A DNA stretch of 64,000 nucleotides from the NCBI GenBank assembly GCA_024998625.1, contig JACOEL010000009.1, forward strand, positions 62,001-126,000, read 5' to 3'. The translations under genes were made by a program, and so were the position numbers. Position 1 is the first letter of the stretch. Each line of letters starts with the position of its first letter. Below, piece by piece: positions 1 through 8,871 of the stretch. Source of the DNA: Nitrospira sp. (GTDB lineage Bacteria; Nitrospirota; Nitrospiria; Nitrospirales; Nitrospiraceae). Under the pieces are notes generated by a model. It was not told the origin of the DNA. It was given only the letters and a program-made list of their open reading frames with translations, and did not search any database.

Positions 1-209
1 ACTTTGCCGGATGGCCCGACCCGCTGCTCCAGCCAACGCACGATGGAGCCGGCGCCCGCTCCCACTTCCAGGCAGTGCCACCCGGTCGTCAGTCCGGTGG
101 CTAACATTCGTCGTTGCGTGCCCGGATCAAAGATCCGCTCCAGCATCTGCAACCGTTCCAATTCACGTGTCTCTTCACTGGCATGAAACACGTAATCCGT
201 CTTCAGCAT
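1..209 (-). CDS. SAM-dependent methyltransferase, N-terminal fragment
   Basis: The first 69 codons of a class I methyltransferase run off the left edge of the window. The start ATG is at 209 on the minus strand, preceded by an AAAGGA ribosome site six bases away. The translation begins MLKTDYVFHASEETRELERL and reaches the glycine-rich SAM-binding motif I (LEVGAGAGS) near residues 47-55. This spacing is typical of Rossmann-fold methyltransferases in which a short helical N-terminus precedes motif I. The substrate cannot be told because the C-terminal part lies outside the window. The next gene (TPR protein) ends 57 bases upstream on the same strand, so the two may be cotranscribed. Confidence 0.75.
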   Translation of the reverse strand, partial: MLKTDYVFHASEETRELERLQMLERIFDPGTQRRMLATGLTTGWHCLEVGAGAGSIVRWLEQRVGPSGK

Positions 210-265
210 CTCGTATCCTTTGTCCGGCACATCGATGGGCTCCGAGGCCGATCCGTCGCACGACT

Positions 266-1900
266 CTAAAATCGAGACCCCGTCAATGTCACGTCGGCCT
301 GTGCCCATGCGGCACGAAACCGGGCTTCTTCCTGGGTCGCATCCTTGTTCTGAGCCCGCAGGCTCTGCATCAATCCGTGCAGCGCCCATCCATTCTCGGG
401 GTTGAGGCGCAAGTCTTCCCGGTACACAGCTTCGGCCTCGGCTGGACGTTCCGCCAACAGCAGCACCGCGCCCAGGTTGTGGCGAACCGGCTGAACCCAG
501 AACGGCGGCTCGCTGTAGGGCAATGACGCCTCCAACTGCAGCGCCTCGCGCAAGGCCTGAATTCCCGCCTCGTATTGCCCGCGTCGCGCGGCCATTTCCC
601 CGACCAGGATCCGTTCGGCCACCTTCAACATCGTGCGACTGATCCTGCCTTCCGCCGTCTTGGCGCGAGCGAATGACTTCATCGCCTTCCGGAGATTCGA
701 CAATTCCCCCTCGGCGCTTCCGAATCGTGTCGTCGCGGCAAAGGCCAACCCGCGCGAAAAATGCCAGAGACCCGTAGTGAGCCGCAGACTCTTGGACGGC
801 GGCGGATGCCTGATCAAATCCCCCCACTGACCGAAGCGGGCCATGGTCAGCAGCACGGTCGGCGCATACCATTCCAGCGACGGCTCCTTGGCAATCTCGT
901 CAGCCGGAACCTTCGCCAGGAGATCCCGCGCGACTTGCAGCGCTTCCGCGCTTCGGCCTTCCATCATCAAGGAGGCATTCAGGAAATGGAGATTGTGCGC
1001 ATAATATCCCGATGCGTAGTTGCCCTGAAGGGGGTGATGGGACAAATACTCATGATCCACCATCGCGGCGGTCGCATTACGCTCCGAGGCCTCCCGATAA
1101 CGCCCCAGCCGCATGTAGATATGCGCCGGCATATGCACCAGATGTCCGGCACCCGGCATCAACGAGGGCAACCGCTTCGCACAGTCGAGCGCGCGCTGAG
1201 GGTCGGGTGAAGCTTCGACCGCATGAATGTAATAGTGACAGGCACCCGGATGATCCGGATGATGCCGCAAGGCCGCTTCCAACGTTGCCACGATCTCCTC
1301 CGTCCCCGGTTGAGGCCGCCCATCGGCGCGCCAGTAGTCCCATGGCCGGAGTACCATCATGGCTTCAGCCGCCAGGGTCGCGGCATCGGCATCATCGGGG
1401 ACATCCCGCGCGACCTGACGCATCGCTTTGGCATAGGCGTCGTCCTTCGCCTTGCGGGTGACAGATTTCTTGGTCGAGTAGCGAGCGGCAAGGGCTTCCA
1501 CGTAGGCTCGCTCCCTGGTGGTGGCTTGCGACAGACGCGCAGTAGCCTTCTGAACCGCCTCCACGGCACGAGGCTCCACCTTGGGATCCATGGCCGCGTT
1601 GATGTTCGGCCCCAGGCTCACTGCCACACCCCAATAGGGCATGGGCGCATCAGGATCGAGACGGGAGGCCTCGGTGAAGGCCGCAATCGCCTCCTCGTGA
1701 TTGAAAGCATAGACCAGCCGGAGCCCTTGATCGAAAAAGTTTTGAGCGAGGTCTGAGTTGGTCGTGATCTTATGATGCAGGGATCCAAGATTCTCGAACA
1801 ACGTGACCTCCGCCCGCGCGACTCCACCCGAAACAGGTAGTGCCAACCCCGCGACCATCAAGCCGTGAACCAGCGCCCTCACATATCGCCCCTTTACCAT
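266..1900 (-). CDS. exported tetratricopeptide-repeat protein
   Basis: A protein of about 544 residues with an N-terminal signal peptide (basic MVKGRYVR, then a hydrophobic stretch ending near VSGGVARA) and alpha-helical TPR-like repeats over most of its length; units such as the one with AFNHEEAIAAFTEASRLDPDA near the N-terminus and AEAVYREDLRLNPENGWAL near the C-terminus are recognisable. The start at 1900 is chosen over upstream ATGs at 1927 and 1987 because it has an AGGAG site eight bases away and puts the signal peptide at the N-terminus. It resembles the TPR proteins of several hundred residues found in soil and nitrifying bacteria, whose function is unknown. The periplasmic location is inferred from the signal peptide. 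Confidence 0.8.
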   Translation of the reverse strand: MVKGRYVRALVHGLMVAGLALPVSGGVARAEVTLFENLGSLHHKITTNSDLAQNFFDQGLRLVYAFNHEEAIAAFTEASRLDPDAPMPYWGVAVSLGPNINAAMDPKVEPRAVEAVQKATARLSQATTRERAYVEALAARYSTKKSVTRKAKDDAYAKAMRQVARDVPDDADAATLAAEAMMVLRPWDYWRADGRPQPGTEEIVATLEAALRHHPDHPGACHYYIHAVEASPDPQRALDCAKRLPSLMPGAGHLVHMPAHIYMRLGRYREASERNATAAMVDHEYLSHHPLQGNYASGYYAHNLHFLNASLMMEGRSAEALQVARDLLAKVPADEIAKEPSLEWYAPTVLLTMARFGQWGDLIRHPPPSKSLRLTTGLWHFSRGLAFAATTRFGSAEGELSNLRKAMKSFARAKTAEGRISRTMLKVAERILVGEMAARRGQYEAGIQALREALQLEASLPYSEPPFWVQPVRHNLGAVLLLAERPAEAEAVYREDLRLNPENGWALHGLMQSLRAQNKDATQEEARFRAAWAQADVTLTGSRF

Positions 1901-2059
1901 GGCCCACTCTCCTGCTCGATTCTTCATGCGTGAGACGGACAGCGCCATCATCCCGCGACGACTCCACCACCCCATAGAACGGCACAAATTAGCAGTCCCG
2001 TCGAGAAGTTGCTAGTCGGAGCACGTTGACAAGAGAAGATCGGCTGGAATAGCTCGACT

Positions 2060-2186
2060 GCAGGACGCTCAAAGCGGTCGTCCTGCGAGGCTGCAGCGGG
2101 TGAAGGGCCGAAGGCGTACCCTCTGGGGTACGTTGAGGTTCCGAACGATGCGAGAACACAGCTGGCGGTTGTTTTCAGCGTCCTGC
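2060..2186. repeat. dispersed palindromic repeat, copy A
   Basis: A 127-bp element bounded by a perfect 10-bp inverted repeat (GCAGGACGCT at 2060-2069, AGCGTCCTGC at 2177-2186). Its centre holds a small hairpin (GTACCCTCTGGGGTAC) followed by GTTGAGG, and its right half contains GAGAAC. The same architecture and core words recur at 30307-30425 and 43002-43121. It lies in the 300-bp gap between the TPR gene (start 1900) and the coiled-coil gene (stop 2201), which otherwise shows no gene. Confidence 0.85.
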
Positions 2187-2200
2187 GCGATCGGCAGGAA

Positions 2201-2908
2201 TCAGGCGTTGAGATAGGGAGCCTGGGAGGCTTCAGCAGAAGCCTCCCGTCGTTCTCTCGAAGATTTCTTGTCACGTTCACGATACGGAATTGCGCGTGAC
2301 GGCACGAGGGAGAGCTCCAGCTCAGCAGGCTGCGCCAGCTCCATGTCCTTGCCCATGTACATCAAGACCTTTTGCTGGGAGGTCACCAGAGCGCGCAAAT
2401 CTTGCAGCTGCGCCGTTAACTCCTCGACCTGGGCCTGTTGAGTCGACACCTGTTCCCGCAGTTGATCGACTTCCGCCTGGGTGGACCGAGTATGTTCGAT
2501 CACCCACGCCTTGAGTTCACGAGCCTGCGCGGTCAAGGCGCGTTGCACAAAACCCGCCCGGTCACGAAGCCGGAAGATCACGTCCCCGACCGAGCCTTCC
2601 CAGCGGCGAACCGGAACCAGCCCGGTTTCAGCCTCGGCCGCCTGTTCGGCATGCCGGGCCACCGGCGCTCCCAACCACTTGGACACACGCTGTCCCAACG
2701 GTTGCACCGCTCGCTCATCGGACCGGCCATATTGGCACCAATCCTCGAACCGTTCGGTCATATCTTCCAATTTCACGAAAACTTTGCTGATGGTCGCGCG
2801 CAACGGCGAAGGCGCGAACGGATTCACGCCGCCCTTCTCGGATTTGTCCGGGGCGAAGGTGAGGAGATGAATCGGTTTTTCGGCCAAACGTTGCTGTTTA
2901 CGCTTCAT
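2201..2908 (-). CDS. coiled-coil protein of unknown function
   Basis: A 235-residue soluble protein without signal peptide. Residues about 125-200 form a heptad-rich coiled coil (TQAEVDQLREQVSTQQAQVE and onward) and the C-terminus is highly charged (RERDKKSSRERREASAEA). The overall shape, a globular N-terminal half followed by a coiled coil and a basic tail, recalls phasin- or PhaE-like granule-associated proteins, but no diagnostic motif is present and this is only a suggestion. The ATG at 2908 is the first in frame after an upstream stop. It is flanked by a palindromic repeat downstream and by tldE upstream (116 bp away, same strand). Confidence 0.65.
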   Translation of the reverse strand: MKRKQQRLAEKPIHLLTFAPDKSEKGGVNPFAPSPLRATISKVFVKLEDMTERFEDWCQYGRSDERAVQPLGQRVSKWLGAPVARHAEQAAEAETGLVPVRRWEGSVGDVIFRLRDRAGFVQRALTAQARELKAWVIEHTRSTQAEVDQLREQVSTQQAQVEELTAQLQDLRALVTSQQKVLMYMGKDMELAQPAELELSLVPSRAIPYRERDKKSSRERREASAEASQAPYLNA

Positions 2909-3024
2909 AGGGACACCGGCATCTTATCGGTCGATACTTATTTATTCATTACTCTTTCCACTAGTCTGAGTCAATGGCCGGAATAGGTTTTTTGCCCTCC
3001 GGATCCCCGTTACCCCGACCAGGC

Positions 3025-4371
3025 TTAGAATCGAGTGACGCTTGAAAAGTTAAAGTCGTGGATCCGCATGGCAGGCACCAGGGCCTTGCCGGTTTCCGAC
3101 GTGACCGCTTCGACCGGAGCGGTATAGATTTCCACCTGGTTGAAGGCCCGCAGGGGGCTCTCGTGAAACCGGAAGTTCCGGACGGCCGAGGTGATCTCCC
3201 CGTTTTCAATGAGGAAGGTGCCATCCCGCGTCATGCCGGTGAGTGTTAGATCGGACGGATTGACGGGGCGGATATACCAGAAATTCGTCACCAGGATGCC
3301 TCGCTGGGTCGTGCGGATGAGGTCGTCCACCCTTGTACCGACGGGACGTTCACCGGATAAGTATGGCGACTCCAGCGTCGTCAGCGGATCGATCCCATGT
3401 TCCAGCGCGGTATACCGGTCGTGCAACAACTGGTTCAGCACGCCCGCTTCAATCCAGCTGGATTCGATGACCGGCAGCCCCTCACTCGTAAATCCATGGC
3501 CAAGAAGGTCGGCATGAGCCGGCTGATTGAACAGGGACAGCCGACGGTCGAGGATCCGGGTGTTCAGTTTTCTGCTGAACGGACTCGTGCCCTTGTAGAA
3601 GGATTTCGCATCCAACATCCAGATCATCCAGCTCAGCAGCCCGGCGACGGCCGCTGGCTCCAGGATGACGGTGTACCGGCCGGGCGGCAATTCCTGCGGT
3701 TCGTCCGCCCCTCGTTTCGCCTTGATGATGGCCGACAGCGTGCGCTCCTGCACATGCAAACGATCGATGGACCGATGGGCCGCCGCCGACCAACCGGTGG
3801 CGTCGCCGGCCTGCACCGTCAGGCTGAACCGTGCCTCGGTGCGTTCCTCGTAGGCCCGCAATCCCGTATCGGCCGCCAGCCCCACGATAGCCGTGCTGGA
3901 CGACACCGTCCCGGCCGCGTTCAGATTCTCCATCTTGCATTGGCCGATGGCCTCACGCGCATAATCGAGCCGCCGCGCCGGTCCGGCTGCACTCGTTTCG
4001 GGACGCGAGGTCGGCAGCGACAGGTAGGTCTGCGGCCCGACGGGAGGAAGATATTCGGGATCTTCGGGAGAGATGCCGGCGATGCACTCGGCCTGCTTGA
4101 GTGTTTCCCGCACCGCGCCGGCGGTAAAATCCGTCGTGCTCGCCGTGCCATGTTGTCGCCCGAAGGCTACCGTTATCGACAGCGCGCCGCGCCGCTGATT
4201 CACATTTTGAATGACCTGATTGTTCGCAAAGCGAGTCGTGCCACCATGGACATCGCGCAACGACAGGCAGGTGTGGTCACCGGTCGAATGACTCATCACC
4301 AGATCGGCTAGAAACTCGAATTCCTGCCGTCCCGTCAACTTGGGCCAGGATGGAGGGATCGACGACGTCAT
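3025..4371 (-). CDS. tldE: TldE/PmbA-family protein, non-catalytic partner
   Basis: A 448-residue member of the PmbA/TldE half of the TldD-TldE protease family. In Escherichia coli the heterodimer degrades unfolded peptides, matures microcin B17 and degrades the antitoxin CcdA. This subunit lacks the HExxxH metal-binding helix found in its neighbour, as expected for TldE. Family-like features include the N-terminal strand region with RFANNQVIQNVNQRR and the C-terminal segment NGEITSAVRNFRFHESP. The start ATG overlaps the stop of tldD by four bases (ATGA), so the two subunits are translationally coupled and probably made in equal amounts. No microcin-like precursor gene is visible nearby. Confidence 0.9.
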   Translation of the reverse strand: MTSSIPPSWPKLTGRQEFEFLADLVMSHSTGDHTCLSLRDVHGGTTRFANNQVIQNVNQRRGALSITVAFGRQHGTASTTDFTAGAVRETLKQAECIAGISPEDPEYLPPVGPQTYLSLPTSRPETSAAGPARRLDYAREAIGQCKMENLNAAGTVSSSTAIVGLAADTGLRAYEERTEARFSLTVQAGDATGWSAAAHRSIDRLHVQERTLSAIIKAKRGADEPQELPPGRYTVILEPAAVAGLLSWMIWMLDAKSFYKGTSPFSRKLNTRILDRRLSLFNQPAHADLLGHGFTSEGLPVIESSWIEAGVLNQLLHDRYTALEHGIDPLTTLESPYLSGERPVGTRVDDLIRTTQRGILVTNFWYIRPVNPSDLTLTGMTRDGTFLIENGEITSAVRNFRFHESPLRAFNQVEIYTAPVEAVTSETGKALVPAMRIHDFNFSSVTRF

Positions 4372-5831
4372 TCGTTGGCCTTCGCTTCTCCGGCTATGAC
4401 ATCCACACGCCTAAACCGTGCGTGGGAAGCGGCATGGGTCATCCAGCCGGATTGGCCCGGCTGGCCTTTGCCGCAGGTAATAAATCCATACCGGCGTCGA
4501 TGGCTGCGATCGGCAACACCGTCGCACCGCCCCCAAAACTCCGGGGTAATACCGTGATAGATCACGTCCCGCACCATGTGCGTGCGGCGACCGTTTTCAA
4601 TCAGCCAGAACGCATCGCCCCCGAACTGAAAATTGTACCGCCGCTGATCGATGCTGTAGGACCCGTGGCCTTCGATGTAGATGCCCCGCTTCACATCGGC
4701 CAGCAGTTCATCGAGAGTCGCGGTGCCCGGCTCCAGCCCGATGTTCGCGATACGCACCATCGGCACGCTCCCCCAACTATCGGCCCGGTTGGAGCCACGA
4801 GAACGTGCCTCGTTGATACGCGGCGCCACCTCGCGGTTCGTGCAGTATCCGACGAAGAGTCCCTCTCGCACGATGTCCCACTTCTGGCAACTCACTCCGT
4901 CGTCGTCGTACCCCGTCGCCGCCAGCGTCTGCGGTTCGGTGTTGTCGGCCACCAGATTCACGTGAGACGAGCCATAGCGGTAGGTGCCGCGTTTATCCGG
5001 TGTCAGAAAACTCGTACCGGCATAATTCGCTTCGTAGCCGAGCGCGCGATCCAATTCACTCGGATGTCCACAGGACTCGTGCATCGTCAACGACAGATGC
5101 TCCGGATCGAGCACCAGATCGTATCGCCCGGCCTCGATCACCGGCGCCCGCACCTTCTCCACGGCCTGCTCGGCAATACGGGCCCCTTCGCGGGCAAAGT
5201 CGGTGTCGTGGATCAACTCATACCCCATGCGTAAATGCGGGCTGTTGAACGACCGCGTGGCAAAACGTCCGTCCTGAACCGCCGTAGCCCTGCACTCGCC
5301 CTGCACCGCCAGCAGGGTGAACTCAAGATGGGAGCCTTCGGTGGAGACAAAGAGTTTACGGTCACGTTGGGCCCAGAAACTGGCGTGGCTTCTGACGACG
5401 CCCGGGTGTCGCTGAATGACATCCATCGTGTTCAGCAGCAACGACGTTTGTTCTTCCAGAGAAACCGCGAAGGGGTCCAGCCGACAGGGAGTGACGACAC
5501 GATCGCGATGCGCGGGCTCAGGCGCCAGATGTACCTTCGTGATGGCGAGCGAGGCCGATCCTTTGGCAATGTCTACGGCAAGGTCCGCCACTCGTGGAAT
5601 TTCTTCGAGGGAAATGATGGAGCTGGCCGCAAATCCCCAGGCGCCGCGATGCAGCACCCGAATGCCGAACCCGCGATCGGTGCTCTCGTGAATGTGGGCG
5701 ATGCGACGGTCTTCACCGCCGATCGTTCGCGTCGTCGTATCGAGCAGTCGGATGTCCGCGTACTCGACCCCGGCCGTGCGGACGCGAGACAACGCCAGCT
5801 CGGCCAACTCGTCCCACAGCGGTCCACTCAT
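4368..5831 (-). CDS. tldD: TldD-family metalloprotease, catalytic subunit
   Basis: A 487-residue protein carrying the TldD zinc-protease motif HESCGHPSE (HExxxH plus downstream Glu), roughly at residues 248-256. The surrounding sequence, including the strand LVLDPEHLSLTM before the motif and a C-terminal region with GSYSIDQRRYNFQFGGDAFW, fits the family. The start at 5831 (MSGPLWDEL) is chosen because it has a GAGAG site nine bases upstream and matches the usual family N-terminus; in-frame ATGs at 5915 and 5930 would add a proline/arginine-rich extension. It forms a two-gene operon with tldE and is divergent from the HTH/Zn-ribbon gene at 5946. Confidence 0.92.
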   Translation of the reverse strand: MSGPLWDELAELALSRVRTAGVEYADIRLLDTTTRTIGGEDRRIAHIHESTDRGFGIRVLHRGAWGFAASSIISLEEIPRVADLAVDIAKGSASLAITKVHLAPEPAHRDRVVTPCRLDPFAVSLEEQTSLLLNTMDVIQRHPGVVRSHASFWAQRDRKLFVSTEGSHLEFTLLAVQGECRATAVQDGRFATRSFNSPHLRMGYELIHDTDFAREGARIAEQAVEKVRAPVIEAGRYDLVLDPEHLSLTMHESCGHPSELDRALGYEANYAGTSFLTPDKRGTYRYGSSHVNLVADNTEPQTLAATGYDDDGVSCQKWDIVREGLFVGYCTNREVAPRINEARSRGSNRADSWGSVPMVRIANIGLEPGTATLDELLADVKRGIYIEGHGSYSIDQRRYNFQFGGDAFWLIENGRRTHMVRDVIYHGITPEFWGRCDGVADRSHRRRYGFITCGKGQPGQSGWMTHAASHARFRRVDVIAGEAKANE

Positions 5832-5945
5832 AGCAGCATCTCTCGTTGCGGAAGGAGGCCCGCGAAGTCTTGCGTAGTATAACAAGATCGCGGGGGCCGA
5901 TTCCTGCCTTTTCATCGGCGGGCCGTTCACCTAAGATAACGGCTG

Positions 5946-6257
5946 ATGCTGTCACCCGGGCTGACACCGCGACGGCGGATCATCGAGCTGTTGACCGGCA
6001 CCCTGCTGTCTTCTCACCAACTGGCCCAACTCCTCGGCATGCCGGAGCGCCAGGTGGAAGACCATTTGATGCATATCGTGAAAACCCTGTCTCGCGATCC
6101 CGCGCGGACATTCCTGCTCGAACCGTCGGAATGTCAGAATTGCACGTACGCCTTCCGCGAGCGAACCAGACTCACCCGTCCCAGCCGCTGCCCGCATTGC
6201 CGCAGCGAGGCCATTACGTCCCCGCGCTTCGGCATTCGCGAGCACAATCGACCATAG
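5946..6257 (+). CDS. small HTH and zinc-ribbon transcriptional regulator (COG3357-like)
   Basis: A 103-residue protein with an N-terminal winged-helix-like segment (RIIELLTGTLLSSHQLAQLL, residues 11-30, continuing to about 50) and a C-terminal zinc ribbon with two CxxC knuckles (C63-QN-C66 and C82-PH-C85). This combination matches the predicted regulators of COG3357, common in archaea and scattered in bacteria. It is divergent from tldD with 114 bp between start codons, so it could regulate either side, though no operator palindrome stands out in that gap. Its targets are unknown. Confidence 0.75.
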   Translation: MLSPGLTPRRRIIELLTGTLLSSHQLAQLLGMPERQVEDHLMHIVKTLSRDPARTFLLEPSECQNCTYAFRERTRLTRPSRCPHCRSEAITSPRFGIREHNRP

Positions 6258-6362
6258 TCAGGGCATGGAGGCGAGACTGCCTTCTTGCAACTCCCGGCTT
6301 CTTGGGGGACACTACACAAACACCGCAACTCATCACGACACGTCAGCCGAAAGGACCATCGC

Positions 6363-6587
6363 ATGAACAGAGTCGCTACGTGGATCATCCCGACTCTGCT
6401 AGTGGCAATCTCCGCCTGTGGTCCCGACCAGGCTGCGCAGCTGCTCGAGACGGCTCAGTTCGAAGAGCGCCAAACCAATCGAGTGCACGCCAAAGAACTC
6501 TATGAAGAGATCCTCCGTCATTACCCAGACAGCCCCGCCGCCAAGATCGCCCGGACACGTCTGACTGAACTGGCCGACAAACCGTAG
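6363..6587 (+). CDS. small TPR-like lipoprotein
   Basis: A 74-residue lipoprotein. The signal sequence MNRVATWIIPTLLVAISAC ends in a lipobox (ISAC) with the lipidated cysteine at residue 19. The mature part has one helical hairpin resembling a TPR unit (RVHAKELYEEILRHYPDSPA), similar to the repeats of BamD/YbgF-type outer-membrane-associated proteins. The ATG at 6363 is preceded by AAAGGA seven bases away; longer in-frame starts would bury the signal peptide. The function is unknown; a scaffold role at the envelope is possible. Confidence 0.75.
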   Translation: MNRVATWIIPTLLVAISACGPDQAAQLLETAQFEERQTNRVHAKELYEEILRHYPDSPAAKIARTRLTELADKP

Positions 6588-6627
6588 CCTCTTAAGGATT
6601 TCTTCTGGAGTCGCCGCGAGGCGCCTT

Positions 6628-7446
6628 TCACCTTTCACGTTTTACGCTTCCCAGGCGCGGAAACCAGGGAAGGAACGCGTTGGTCGTTCGCTGATACTCG
6701 GCATATTCCTCCCCACGGCTCGTCATGCTCTGCGCTTCCGTCCAGGGAATGCCGGTGACCTTCAGCAGAGCTACGCCCATAGCCACCGGACTAATCAGCG
6801 TCAGACCCCAGCCTCCGGTAGGAATCGCCAGCGCCATCCACACATAACTCCACCAGTGCAGCCATTCAAAAAAATAGTTGGGATGGCGTGAATAGCGCCA
6901 CAGGCCGATCCTGCATACGCGATCCTTATTCCAGGGTTTGTTCCGGAACTCGGCCAACTGCCAATCGGCCACCGCCTCGCCCGTGACCGCCGCGGCCCAC
7001 CAGAGAAATCCAATCAGGTCCCAAAAATGAAACGGCGGATGGGGGTTCTGCATGACCACGAGCGGCGGGAGAGAAAAAAACGCCATCGCAGCGGCCTGGA
7101 GCTGGAAATACCAGAACATGCGCGAGGATTCGTGCGCGCCCCATTGACGACGCAGCGCGCGGTATCGCCTATCTTCCTGTTTGTGCCACACCCGGTCGAT
7201 GAGGACATGTGTGCCGAGGCGGACGGCATAGAGGGAGATCATCAAAGCCACCAGTAAACGCCTGGCCGGTTCTCCCGCGACGGAGCCTGCGTACCACCAC
7301 ATCACTAACGTCAGCCCGTAGCACCATCCCACATCGGCAATGGACGCGTTACGTTTACGGCGTTCGATGAACCAGAGCAGGGCCATCAAGGCTGCGGAAG
7401 CAGCCCAGGCGGTGATGAGGAGGGACAGGGGATCTCTCGCTGTCAT
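6628..7446 (-). CDS. DUF1295-family membrane protein (steroid 5-alpha-reductase-like fold)
   Basis: A 272-residue integral membrane protein with about six hydrophobic segments and the C-terminal signature of the DUF1295 / isoprenylcysteine methyltransferase-like superfamily: GLWRYSRHPNYFFEWLHWW followed by a conserved acidic/tyrosine region (RGEEYAEYQRTTNAFLPWFP). Members bind a nucleotide or SAM cofactor and modify lipid-like substrates, but DUF1295 proteins themselves are mostly uncharacterised. The start MTARDPLSL at 7446 is preferred over an upstream ATG at 7476. It converges with the lipoprotein gene at 6587 and is divergent from the cytochrome c gene. Confidence 0.85.
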   Translation of the reverse strand: MTARDPLSLLITAWAASAALMALLWFIERRKRNASIADVGWCYGLTLVMWWYAGSVAGEPARRLLVALMISLYAVRLGTHVLIDRVWHKQEDRRYRALRRQWGAHESSRMFWYFQLQAAAMAFFSLPPLVVMQNPHPPFHFWDLIGFLWWAAAVTGEAVADWQLAEFRNKPWNKDRVCRIGLWRYSRHPNYFFEWLHWWSYVWMALAIPTGGWGLTLISPVAMGVALLKVTGIPWTEAQSMTSRGEEYAEYQRTTNAFLPWFPRLGSVKRER

Positions 7447-7630
7447 GCGATCAGCTACCGGACATGAACCGCACACGAACCGGATTTACCGCACAGAGTC
7501 TGCAATTGTACTATGGCGGTCAGCCTCAAGACAGGGCCACAGGCAGCGAATGGATTTGCGATTCAGAGGCGGGTATGATTCCGGACATGCACTGCGGCAC
7601 GCACCGTCACATCACACCGGAGGGACCGTT

Positions 7631-7987
7631 ATGAACATGGGGTTCGTCAATGTGCTGATCCTTGCGATAGCCTTCGCGGCTGCACTCCCGATGCAATCCG
7701 AGGCCGGTGAGAATGCGTCCCCGAAAGCGGCTCGCTCTGCAAAGGGGAAGACGCTCTTCATCAAATACTGCGCCGGATGTCACGGAGCGGAGGGCAACGG
7801 GGACGGATACAAACTCCTCGGACCCAATCCGGCAAATCTCACGGCCCCGGCAACCAAAAACAAATCCGACAGCGACCTGCTGGCCACCATCCACGAGGGC
7901 AAGCCGAACATGCCGTCCTGGAAGGGCCGCCTCACCGATCGCGACATCCAGAATGTGCTGGCCTACATCCGCACGTTGCCGCAGTGA
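7631..7987 (+). CDS. periplasmic monohaem cytochrome c
   Basis: A 118-residue class I cytochrome c. A signal peptide (residues 1 to about 25, AAALPMQSEA) exports it; the haem-binding motif is C47-AG-C50-H51 and the likely distal ligand is M94 in PNMPSWKG. The C-terminal helix DRDIQNVLAYIRTLPQ is typical of small electron-shuttle cytochromes. A GGAGGG site seven bases before the ATG supports the start. It is monocistronic and ends eight bases before the convergent RmlD-like gene. Its redox partners cannot be told from this window. Confidence 0.9.
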   Translation: MNMGFVNVLILAIAFAAALPMQSEAGENASPKAARSAKGKTLFIKYCAGCHGAEGNGDGYKLLGPNPANLTAPATKNKSDSDLLATIHEGKPNMPSWKGRLTDRDIQNVLAYIRTLPQ

Positions 7988-7995
7988 CCGATCGG

Positions 7996-8871
7996 TCACA
8001 GGAGACTGTGGTCCCACGGATCGTCACCGGCCGACGCCTCGCTGTTGAGCCACTCGCGAAACCCGGGCAGCCGAAACGAGAGCAGCGCCTGCAGCTTGTC
8101 GCTTCGCATGGACAGGTCCGGCGGGCGAGGCGGGTCCTGATAGTCAGCGACTGACCCGGGCTGAATCCATGGCCGGAGTTCCGGGAAACGACTCGCCAGC
8201 ACCTGACCGATTTCCCAACGAGACAGGCGCTCGCTTCCGCCCAGATGATAGAGGCCCGTCTTGGACCGCACGGCACACTCCCACAAGGCGCGCACCAGCG
8301 GTCCGGCCGGAATGGGGCAGCGAAACTCGTCCGTGAAGAGCGTCAATTTCGTCCCCTTGGCCGCTTTCTCTATCATGTCTTCGACGAAACTCCGATCGCG
8401 GGTGGGCGACAGCCCGGCCGTCAGCGCGATGCGCACCACTGAGTGGGCGGGATTCTGAAGCACCACCTGTTCCGCTTCGGCCTTGGTCTGCCCGTAGACA
8501 TTCAGGGGATGCACCGGATCCGTTTCGACATACTGGCCCTTCGACCCGTCGAACACTTGATCGGTGGAGAGAAAGAGGAATGGAATGTCGCGCGCCCAGT
8601 CCGCCAGCAGTTTCGTCGCCTCTACATTGATGCGCCTGGCCAGCGCCGGGTCCTGCTCACAGGCGCCGGTTCGGCTCAGGGCCGCGCAGTGGATCACCAG
8701 CGCGGGACGAGAGTAACGCCAGAGTTCCTGCACCTGCGCCGGATCGGTCAGATCCGCCTCCGCCCTGGTGACGCCGCACACGTCCCATTGCGGAACCCAC
8801 CGGGCGGCCGTCCTGAAGAGGTACCCGCCGATCAGTCCACCGGCTCCGGTAATCAACGCGGTGGGTTTCAT
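7996..8871 (-). CDS. RmlD-like NAD(P)-dependent sugar-nucleotide reductase
   Basis: A 291-residue extended short-chain dehydrogenase. It has the Rossmann motif TGAGGLIGGYL at residues 9-19, a downstream STDQVFDGSKG segment and the catalytic YGQTK (YxxxK), all typical of dTDP-4-dehydrorhamnose reductase (RmlD) relatives. No rmlABC genes are nearby, so the exact substrate is uncertain. Its start codon overlaps the stop of the preceding NAD-binding gene (ATGA), making it the last gene of a three-gene coupled operon with patatin and NmrA-like genes. Confidence 0.8.
   Translation of the reverse strand: MKPTALITGAGGLIGGYLFRTAARWVPQWDVCGVTRAEADLTDPAQVQELWRYSRPALVIHCAALSRTGACEQDPALARRINVEATKLLADWARDIPFLFLSTDQVFDGSKGQYVETDPVHPLNVYGQTKAEAEQVVLQNPAHSVVRIALTAGLSPTRDRSFVEDMIEKAAKGTKLTLFTDEFRCPIPAGPLVRALWECAVRSKTGLYHLGGSERLSRWEIGQVLASRFPELRPWIQPGSVADYQDPPRPPDLSMRSDKLQALLSFRLPGFREWLNSEASAGDDPWDHSLL

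Noticed and set aside
3397-4311. 304-codon plus-strand frame opposite tldE
   Set aside because: It is the antisense shadow of the well-supported tldE gene and shows no protein family.
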